Below are positions 6,564 through 11,757 of a stretch of 11,757 nt of DNA, one piece after another; the first letter of the stretch is position 1, and each line of letters opens with the position of its first letter. The notes beneath the pieces are model-generated. The model did not search any database. It was not told the origin of the DNA and saw nothing but the letters and a program-made list of their open reading frames with translations. Position numbers and translations under genes: made by a program. This stretch comes from Sphingomonadales bacterium (GTDB taxonomy: Bacteria > Pseudomonadota > Alphaproteobacteria > Sphingomonadales > Sphingomonadaceae): contig JAAFIT010000030.1 in the NCBI GenBank assembly GCA_013298745.1, positions 1-11,757 of the forward strand, written 5' to 3'.

Positions 6564-6845
6564 TTAGCGGGTGCGCGTCGACGTCGTGGTCGAAGTCGTC
6601 GTCGTGGTGGCGATCGGCGGCACCACGACCGGCGGAGCCACAACAGTGTCGAGACCGTCGTTGCCACCGGTGATGGCGACGATTGCCGTGGCGAGCACGA
6701 TCGAGCCGACGACGATGCCGCCAGCAAGGTTGTTGCGAGCAGCGCGCGCGGCGGCTTCCGCGTCGCAGGTCGCGCACTGCGCCGAAGCACTTGCTGCCTG
6801 GAGCATCAGGACCGATGCCACCAACGCCTTTGTCATTGCACCCAT
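6564..6845 (-). CDS. Small exported Thr-rich protein, YjbE/GfcA-like
   Basis: A 93-residue protein with a signal peptide (about residues 1-22, ending ASASA, then Q-C). A short mature N-terminus contains CATC (C24, C27) and an Ala-rich stretch, followed by a hydrophobic Gly/Val/Ile/Ala segment (about 40-60). It ends with a tail of TTTTTSTTTSTRTR. This layout (signal, Ala/Val/Gly hydrophobic segment, GG-D motif, threonine-rich C-terminus) matches what I recall of E. coli YjbE and GfcA, the first products of the yjbEFGH and gfcABCDE loci. The neighbouring yjbF and yjbH support the match. The function of those proteins is not known beyond involvement in polysaccharide production. The start ATG has a perfect AAGGAG 6 nt upstream, implying strong translation. 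The cysteine pair is not in the E. coli proteins as I recall them. The homology call depends on low-complexity sequence and could be analogy. Confidence 0.72.
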   Translation of the reverse strand: MGAMTKALVASVLMLQAASASAQCATCDAEAAARAARNNLAGGIVVGSIVLATAIVAITGGNDGLDTVVAPPVVVPPIATTTTTSTTTSTRTR

Positions 6846-6881
6846 GTCAAACTCCTTTTCGAACCTGCGAATACAGAATCG

Positions 6882-6910
6882 TCTATCGAGGAAACTTCGT
6901 GGCGCGTCAA
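6882..6910 (-). promoter_or_regulatory. Likely promoter of the YjbE-like gene
   Basis: On the minus strand, TTGACG (at 6905-6910) and GATAGA (at 6882-6887) are 17 nt apart. The -35 box matches 5/6 of consensus and the -10 matches 3/6. Transcription would start near 6875, giving a leader of about 30 nt that contains the AAGGAG ribosome binding site at 6852-6857. It lies in the 150-bp region downstream of ssb, so the small gene appears to have its own transcription unit. Confidence 0.4.
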
Positions 6911-6995
6911 TTGTCTTGTCGCAACGTCAGCGGCTTGCAAGCACTGGCTGTGGCAAAAAAGGCACGGATTGACGCTGTTGCGATGCATTTACTGC

Positions 6996-7496
6996 TCAGA
7001 ACGGCACATCGTCATTGAGATCATCGTCAAATGCTGCCGGGCGCTTGTTGCCGCCGGCAAAACCGCCGCCCGCCGGCGCGCCATAATCATCGCCGCCGCC
7101 ATAGCCGCCCCGATCACCACCGCCGCCGGCGCTGGCACCGCCGCCATCGCGCCCGCCGATCAGCGCCAGTTCGCCCTTGAACGGCCCGACCACGATCTCG
7201 GTGGTGTAGCGATCGGCACCGCTCTGATCCTGCCACTTGCGGGTCGAAAGCGTGCCTTCGATGTAAACCTCGCTGCCCTTGCGCAGATACTGGGTGGCAA
7301 CCTTGCCGATATTTTCGTTGCGAATCACGATGTTGTGCCACTCGGTCTTTTCCTTGCGCTCGCCGCTCTGCTTGTCGCGCCAGGTTTCGGAAGTCGCCAT
7401 GGTGAAGTTCACCACCGAGCCACCATTGGCAAAACTCTTCGATTCGGGATCCTTGCCGAGTCTGCCGACCAGAATCACCTTGTTCACGCCTGCCAT
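6996..7496 (-). CDS. ssb: Single-stranded DNA-binding protein
   Basis: A 166-residue SSB. The N-terminal OB fold (about 1-112) begins [18 protein letters not shown]. It carries the conserved [13 protein letters not shown] and [20 protein letters not shown] segments, whose tryptophans stack on DNA in the family. A glycine-rich disordered linker follows (about 113-150). The protein ends in the acidic tip [10 protein letters not shown], the docking peptide for partner repair and replication proteins. It coats single-stranded DNA at forks and during repair. The ATG at 7494-7496 was chosen over the longer frame because of family alignment and an AAGGAG 7 nt upstream. No alphaproteobacterial GTTC/GAAC-type SOS box is seen in the 111-bp region shared with the divergent DUF3667 gene. 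Confidence 0.96.
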   Translation of the reverse strand: MAGVNKVILVGRLGKDPESKSFANGGSVVNFTMATSETWRDKQSGERKEKTEWHNIVIRNENIGKVATQYLRKGSEVYIEGTLSTRKWQDQSGADRYTTEIVVGPFKGELALIGGRDGGGASAGGGGDRGGYGGGDDYGAPAGGGFAGGNKRPAAFDDDLNDDVPF

Positions 7497-7518
7497 TCGT
7501 CTTCTCCTTGTTGCCACC

Positions 7519-7547
7519 ACCCTAACCTTCGCACTGCCCGGTCGCAA
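7519..7547 (-). promoter_or_regulatory. Possible promoter of ssb
   Basis: On the minus strand, TTGCGA (at 7542-7547) and TAGGGT (at 7519-7524) are separated by 17 nt. Transcription would start near 7512, only about 16 nt before the ssb ATG, with the AAGGAG site at 7504-7509 inside the leader. The match to consensus is modest. Confidence 0.3.
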
Positions 7548-7607
7548 TCGCCGTGCTTGCTCCACGACATGATTCGCGGCAGTTTCGGATCAACAGGCGG
7601 AGCACAA

Positions 7608-8747
7608 ATGAGCGACAGTATCGAAGCCTTCGGTGCGTTGGCCGATGCCGGCCTGGTGGCGACAGCGCTCGACGCGCCGGCCGCCATCAATCATGCCGAA
7701 ACCGCGCACGCCGATCACCGCTGCGCCAATTGCGACACGCCACTTTCCGGCAATTTCTGCGGCAACTGCGGACAAAAGGCGCATGTTCACCGCAGCATCC
7801 TCCATGTCGGTGAGGAGTTTCTGCACGGCATCACCCATTTCGATGGCAAGGCCTGGCAAACGCTGCCGATGCTGCTGTTCCGCCCCGGCAAGCTGACCCG
7901 CGATTACATCATGGGCAAGCGCGCCCGCTACATCGCGCCGGTATCGCTGTTCCTGCTCGTCGTCTTCCTGATGTTCTTCGTCTTCTCGTTCGTGAAGATC
8001 GACCCCAACATGGGCGGCGGCGCCACCGACGACACCGGCAAGCAGTTGACCCAGGCCGAAGCCATCAAGGAACTGCCCAAGATCGAAGCCGAACTGCGCG
8101 ATCTCGATCGCCAGATCGCGGCGGCCACCGCCAGCGGCGATTCGATGGCGCTTCCCGGGCTCAGCGGCGCCCGCATCGGCGTTGCGGCGGCCCGCGACTC
8201 GGTCAAGGCGCGCGCCGAAGGCGAAATCAGCAACCCGCTCGATCTGCCCGGTGCCATCGCCGCGGAAATGGGCGCCGAAAAAAAGGGCGATGATTGGAAC
8301 GTCAATCTCGGCAACCAGACCCTCAACCAGAAGGCCCGCAATGCCCTCAACAACCCGGGGCTGGTGTTCTACAAGATCCAGAGCAAGGCCTATAAGCTCA
8401 GCTTCCTGCTGGTGCCGCTGTCACTGCCATGGCTGTGGCTGATGTTCGCCTGGAAACGCGATGTTAGGCTGTATGATCATGCCGTCTTCGCGCTCTATTC
8501 GCTCAGCTTCATGTCGCTGCTGTTCGTCATCGGCAGCCTCGCGATTGCCGCCCAGATAGACTTCGGCGGTTTCTGGTTCGGGCTCATTCTGGTCGCGCCA
8601 CTTGCCCATATGTTCGCCCAGTTGAAGGGCGCCTACGCCTTGAGCCGTTTCAGCGCCGCCTGGCGCACGCTGGCACTGTCGTTCGGCTCCATCATCACCC
8701 TCAGCCTTTATGCGCTGCTGATGATCGTTCTCGGCGTGCTCGACTGA
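7608..8747 (+). CDS. DUF3667 zinc-ribbon membrane protein
   Basis: A 379-residue protein. An N-terminal zinc-ribbon has C39-x2-C42 and C51-x2-C54, ending in CGNCGQK. Next comes the DUF3667-type segment FLHGITHFDGKAWQTLPMLL, RPGKLTRDYIMGKRARYIAPV. The first membrane helix spans about 109-129. A charged Ala/Glu-rich middle region at about 145-250 is probably helical and extracytoplasmic or cytoplasmic, side unknown. Four further hydrophobic segments lie at about 264-283, 291-316, 322-340 and 356-378. The family has no established function. The ATG at 7608 has GGAG 5 nt upstream; an in-frame ATG at 7569 would add 13 residues but has no such site. It diverges from ssb and converges on rmuC with only 7 nt between stop codons. 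The same frame stays open far upstream, antisense to ssb and the YjbE-like gene, but that stretch is non-coding in this frame. Confidence 0.88.
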   Translation: MSDSIEAFGALADAGLVATALDAPAAINHAETAHADHRCANCDTPLSGNFCGNCGQKAHVHRSILHVGEEFLHGITHFDGKAWQTLPMLLFRPGKLTRDYIMGKRARYIAPVSLFLLVVFLMFFVFSFVKIDPNMGGGATDDTGKQLTQAEAIKELPKIEAELRDLDRQIAAATASGDSMALPGLSGARIGVAAARDSVKARAEGEISNPLDLPGAIAAEMGAEKKGDDWNVNLGNQTLNQKARNALNNPGLVFYKIQSKAYKLSFLLVPLSLPWLWLMFAWKRDVRLYDHAVFALYSLSFMSLLFVIGSLAIAAQIDFGGFWFGLILVAPLAHMFAQLKGAYALSRFSAAWRTLALSFGSIITLSLYALLMIVLGVLD

Positions 8748-8754
8748 GCGCGCC

Positions 8755-10188
8755 TCAATCCGCTGCGTCGCTCTCCGGCCCGGCCAGACGCACTGCCGCC
8801 AGCTCCGTCGCACTCGGCAGCATCGGCACCTGCACCACCGGTGCCAATTCGACGAGATCATCGAGCCCGGTGGCGGCACCCATGTCCTTCAGCTTGCGGG
8901 CGCGCGACACCACGCGTGCATCGGCCTGGCTGACCAGCTTGTTCCAATGCCCGACGGTGGTTTCGAGCGACTTCTGCACCGCGGCGAAGTTGCCGCCCAT
9001 GATACGGATCGAATCATAAAGCTCGCGGCCCAGCTTGGCGATGTCGGCAGCATCCTTGGCCAGCCGCGCCTGATCGCGCAACGCGCCGATGGTCCGCGCC
9101 ACCGCGACAAGATTGACCGGGCCGGCGAGAACAACGTGTCGCTTGAAAAAGTCGTTCATCAAGGTGCGGTCCTGTTCAAGCGCCGCGCCGAGGAAATTCT
9201 CGCCGGGGACGAACAGCACGACGAACTCGACAGCATTGCCGACCGCCTTGGTATAATCCTTCTTTGCCAACCCATCGGCATGGGTGCGAACAGCGCGGGC
9301 GTGCGCCGCCAGATAGGTCTGCCGGGTGGCGATATCATCGGCTTCAGCGGCCGAGACATAGGCATCGATCGAGCATTTGACGTCGATGACCAGCACCCGG
9401 CCGCCGGGCAGGTTGATCTTGAAATCCGGCCGCTGCTTGCCGTCCTCGCCATCGACCGACCATTGCGTCTCGAAATCGATGCCCTCCACCAGCCCCGCCG
9501 CTTCGAGCACGTTGCGGCACTGCTCCTCGCCCCAGCGGCCAGCGACCTTGCCCGATGAGCGCAGCGCGGTTTCCAGTTTGGCCGCTGCCCCCGACACGCG
9601 TTCCTGGCCCAGCACGACACTGGCGAGCTGCTCCTTCAAGCTGCCATAGGCCTCGGTGCGCGCCGCCTCGACCTCGCCGAGCCGGGTCTCATATTTGGTC
9701 AGCGTCTCCTTCACCGGCGCGATCAGTTCGGCGAGCTGATTGCGATTCGCCTCAAGGCCCGCACCCGCCGCTTCGCGCTGCCGCACCATCAATTGCTCGG
9801 CGCTTTCCGCCAACTTGGCCTGCGCGCCTTCCAGCGCCTTGCTGGCAAGTGCCTGGAAGGTTTCCACCGTCCGCGCCACTTCGGCGGCATGCGCCCGGTC
9901 GCGCTCGGCCTGCTGCGCCTGCAAGGCGCGCAATTCGGCGGTCAGCGCCTCGCGCTCGGTCTCGGCCTCGCGCAGTTCGGCGTTGCGCTGGCTGAGCATC
10001 ATTACTTCCGTGGCGTGTCGCCCACGTTCCTCGCGCTGCCGGCTGACTTCTTCGGCCAGCTCGGCCGCCTCGGCGCGCGCCGCATCGCGCTCGCCTCGCG
10101 TCGTCGCCAGCGGCCGCGCCCACAGCGCCCAGCCGAGCACCAACGCAATCACAAGGCCCCCGAGAGCGGCAATCAGCACTTCGGTCAA
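8755..10188 (-). CDS. rmuC: DNA recombination protein RmuC
   Basis: A 477-residue RmuC. An N-terminal membrane anchor spans about residues 3-24. A long Ala/Glu/Arg-rich coiled coil follows (about 29-200). The RmuC nuclease-like domain is from about 200 to 410. Signature stretches are GRWGEEQCRNVLEAAG from 217, RPDFKINLPGGR from 253 and VIDVKCS at 267-273. D255, D269 and K271 fit a PD-(D/E)xK-type active site. FVPGENFLGAAL, then ALRDQARLAKDAADIAKLGR and MGGNFAAVQKSL complete the family pattern. RmuC is known to limit certain DNA rearrangements; it is thought to act on unusual DNA structures. The start is TTG at 10186-10188, supported by AGGAG 6 nt upstream and by the anchor helix starting at once. 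The C-terminal about 50 residues are variable. It converges on DUF3667. Confidence 0.94.
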   Translation of the reverse strand: MTEVLIAALGGLVIALVLGWALWARPLATTRGERDAARAEAAELAEEVSRQREERGRHATEVMMLSQRNAELREAETEREALTAELRALQAQQAERDRAHAAEVARTVETFQALASKALEGAQAKLAESAEQLMVRQREAAGAGLEANRNQLAELIAPVKETLTKYETRLGEVEAARTEAYGSLKEQLASVVLGQERVSGAAAKLETALRSSGKVAGRWGEEQCRNVLEAAGLVEGIDFETQWSVDGEDGKQRPDFKINLPGGRVLVIDVKCSIDAYVSAAEADDIATRQTYLAAHARAVRTHADGLAKKDYTKAVGNAVEFVVLFVPGENFLGAALEQDRTLMNDFFKRHVVLAGPVNLVAVARTIGALRDQARLAKDAADIAKLGRELYDSIRIMGGNFAAVQKSLETTVGHWNKLVSQADARVVSRARKLKDMGAATGLDDLVELAPVVQVPMLPSATELAAVRLAGPESDAAD

Positions 10189-10194
10189 AAGTCT

Positions 10195-10199
10195 CTCCT
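10195..10199 (-). promoter_or_regulatory. Ribosome binding site deciding the TTG start of rmuC
   Basis: AGGAG on the minus strand lies 6 nt upstream of the TTG start at 10186-10188. No ATG or GTG in this frame is as well placed at the beginning of the membrane anchor. Confidence 0.65.
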
Positions 10200-10245
10200 G
10201 CGGAACATGCCAAGAACATTAGCCGGAGTTGGCGCCGATGAGAAG

Positions 10246-10283
10246 GTGCCTCCGGCAGTTGGGGCCGTTGGCCCCAAACCCCG
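10246..10283. repeat. Intergenic hairpin repeat, copy 2
   Basis: This 38-bp stretch aligns to 341-378 in the same orientation. Shared blocks are gcctccggc, tggggcc, ggcccc and a trailing cccc. The inner stem is perfect: ttggggcc (10259-10266), loop gtt, ggccccaa (10270-10277). The loop differs from copy 1 (gtt versus tgt) while pairing is kept and extended. The second arm that closes the outer stem in copy 1 is absent. It lies between divergent genes (rmuC and the M28 peptidase), so a terminator role is unlikely here. Confidence 0.75.
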
Positions 10284-10334
10284 TTTGTCCGGCTATTGCT
10301 TGCCAGCCACAGCAAAACTGGCACTAGAGACGCC

Positions 10335-11757
10335 ATGCGCCACCTGTCCCTCGCTCTCGCTGCCGTCACGCTCATCGCCGCCGCACCGCCGCCGATTTCG
10401 GCTGAGCGCATCAAGGCCGATGTGCAGACCCTGTCGTCCGACGCGTTTGGCGGTCGTGGGCCTGGCGAGGATGGCGAGGCGAAGACCATCGCCTTTCTGC
10501 AATCGGCGATGGCCAAGGCCGGGTTGAAGCCCGGCGGCCCCGGCGGATCATGGCTGCAGGAGGTGCCATTGGTCCGGCTCGACCGGCTGCCCGGTGCGGC
10601 GATGACGCTGACGCTTGCCGGCACGCCGCAGCCGCTGGTGCTCGGCCGCGATGCGACGCTGGCGCTTCGCAATCCCGGCGTCACCAGCGTCAGCGATCTG
10701 CCGCTGGTGTTCGCAGGCTATGGCGTCGTCGGCAATTTCGGCGGCAAGCCCCACGACAGCTTTGCGGGCGTCGACATAGCCGGCAAGATCGCCATCGTCC
10801 TTGCCAATGATCCCGATTTCGAAGCCGGCACGGATCTGGGTTTCGAAGGCCGCCGCATGGTCATCGCCGGCCGTGTCGGCTCCAAATTCGAAGCCGCGGC
10901 GCGCGCCGGTGCCGCCGGGGTGCTCGTCATCCATGAAGACGCCGCCGCCAGTTACCCCTGGGCACAGGTCGGCAGCGGCGACGCGTTGCCGGCGATGACG
11001 TTGGCGCCGCTGAAGCCATCATCGCTGCAACTGTCGGGCTGGCTGTCGGGCGCTGCCGCTGATGCTCTGCTCAAATCGGCAAAGCTCGATCTCGCCAGCC
11101 TCAAGCAGCGCGCCCGCGACCCCGGTTTTCGCGCCTTTGTTCTGCCCGGCGCGACGCTGAGCGCCAGCGGCGAGCTGAAGGCGACACCGTTCACCAGCCA
11201 CAATGTCATCGGTCGCCTCAAGGGGATGTATCGCCCCAATGAAACCATTCTTTACGGCGCGCACTGGGATGCCAATGGCCGCAATGGCCCCGATGCCACC
11301 GGCGACGCCATCCGCAACGGCGCCATCGACAATGCCACCGGCACCGCCGAACTGCTCGAGGTCGCCCGCGCCTTCACCGCCGGGCCAAAGCCGGCGCGCA
11401 GCGTCGTCTTCGCCGCCTGGACGGCAGAGGAAAAGGGCCTGCTCGGCGCCGAATATTATGCCGCCAACCCGGTGGTGCCGCTGGCCGACACCGTCGCGGT
11501 GATCAACCTCGATCCCCATGTCGTGTTGCCGGCCGCGACCAACCTCGAACTCATCGGCGGTGGCCGCTCGCAGATGGACTATTATCTCGGGGTCGCTGCC
11601 AAGCAGCTTGGTCTGCGAGTCGATCCCGAGCCCAACCCCGAGGCCGGCTGGTTCTTCCGGTCCGACCATTATCCCTTCGCCCGCCGCGGCGTGCCAGTGA
11701 TCGCCTTCCGCGCCGGGCGCGATCTCGTCGATGGCGTCACGGCGCGCGGTGACGCCA
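10335..11757 (+). CDS. Exported M28 family metallopeptidase with PA domain (3' end outside window)
   Basis: Open from ATG 10335 to the right edge (474 residues seen). The signal peptide covers about 1-23 (RHLSLALAAVTLIAAAP, cleavage near ISA). A protease-associated domain spans roughly 105-245 (LVFAGYGVVGN, AGKIAIVLANDPDF, KFEAAARAGAAGVLVIHED). The M28 catalytic domain follows with all zinc and catalytic positions visible. These are H310 in YGAHWDANG, D332 in AIDNATGTAELLE, E365 (catalytic base) and E366 in TAEEKGLLGAEYY, D393 in INLDPH and H445 in SDHYPFARRG. The family contains di-zinc aminopeptidases acting in the periplasm or outside the cell; the substrate is not predictable. Members of this layout usually have about 530-560 residues, so some 60-90 are missing. 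Only a weak AGAG precedes the ATG and no clear promoter was seen in the 146-bp region upstream. Confidence 0.92.
   Translation, partial: MRHLSLALAAVTLIAAAPPPISAERIKADVQTLSSDAFGGRGPGEDGEAKTIAFLQSAMAKAGLKPGGPGGSWLQEVPLVRLDRLPGAAMTLTLAGTPQPLVLGRDATLALRNPGVTSVSDLPLVFAGYGVVGNFGGKPHDSFAGVDIAGKIAIVLANDPDFEAGTDLGFEGRRMVIAGRVGSKFEAAARAGAAGVLVIHEDAAASYPWAQVGSGDALPAMTLAPLKPSSLQLSGWLSGAAADALLKSAKLDLASLKQRARDPGFRAFVLPGATLSASGELKATPFTSHNVIGRLKGMYRPNETILYGAHWDANGRNGPDATGDAIRNGAIDNATGTAELLEVARAFTAGPKPARSVVFAAWTAEEKGLLGAEYYAANPVVPLADTVAVINLDPHVVLPAATNLELIGGGRSQMDYYLGVAAKQLGLRVDPEPNPEAGWFFRSDHYPFARRGVPVIAFRAGRDLVDGVTARGDA

Noticed and set aside
6933..6942. Perfect 10-bp palindrome gcttgcaagc upstream of the YjbE-like promoter
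   Set aside because: A single short palindrome of this size is expected by chance in a window this long and no second copy was seen.
6955..6960. Run of six A downstream of ssb as a possible ssb terminator (T-run on the minus strand)
   Set aside because: No stable stem precedes it in the minus-strand direction; the nearby gtgcc and gccac words do not pair with each other.
6363..7607. Long open stretch in the DUF3667 frame upstream of its start
   Set aside because: It overlaps the end of yjbF and is antisense to the YjbE-like gene and ssb. The translation is Arg/Ala/His-rich without family features. The ribosome binding site and DUF3667 similarity begin at 7608.
9752..10684. 310-codon minus-strand frame spanning the rmuC start and the M28 peptidase start
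   Set aside because: It crosses two real genes in the wrong frame, contains the repeat, and lacks any recognisable motif.
1..11757. A DNA-processing or defence island made of S1/P1 nuclease, ComM, SSB and RmuC
   Set aside because: The genes are on both strands, separated by unrelated genes and terminators, and each is a common chromosomal gene. Nothing indicates shared transcription.

Overview
The window looks like an ordinary chromosomal segment of a GC-rich alphaproteobacterium, most likely a sphingomonad. The basis is the G/C-rich third codon positions, the protein families present, and two intergenic hairpin repeats of a type I recall from Sphingomonadales and relatives. No transposase, integrase, tRNA, rRNA, CRISPR array or phage gene is visible. 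Coding density is high and no gene-free stretch exceeds about 150 bp.

Layout, left to right. (1) The 3' end of an S1/P1-type nuclease gene (+, cut by the left edge) converges on a small PGPGW-like membrane protein gene (-). A composite hairpin repeat lies between them. (2) A + strand run follows: a ComM/YifB AAA+ ATPase, a DUF805 membrane protein 9 nt downstream, and a BON-LysM protein of the Kbp (YgaU) type. (3) A perfect 18-bp inverted repeat separates kbp from an exopolysaccharide-type locus. That locus holds a YjbH outer-membrane protein (-), a divergent YjbF/GfcB lipoprotein (+), and a convergent small Thr-rich YjbE/GfcA-like exported protein (-) after another terminator. (4) ssb (-) diverges from a DUF3667 zinc-ribbon membrane protein (+), which converges on rmuC (-) with a 7-nt gap. 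(5) After a second copy of the hairpin repeat, a PA-domain M28 metallopeptidase (+) runs off the right edge.

The part that most deserves a second look is the yjb/gfc-like set. E, F and H components are all recognisable, but they are arranged as three separately oriented units and no G/GfcC component is present between or beside them. The nuclease, ComM, SSB and RmuC all act on DNA, but they are interleaved with unrelated genes on both strands, so I read them as housekeeping genes rather than a system. I found no convincing undescribed system. Several starts are non-ATG (TTG for comM and rmuC, GTG for the PGPGW-like gene, TTG or GTG for yjbH).
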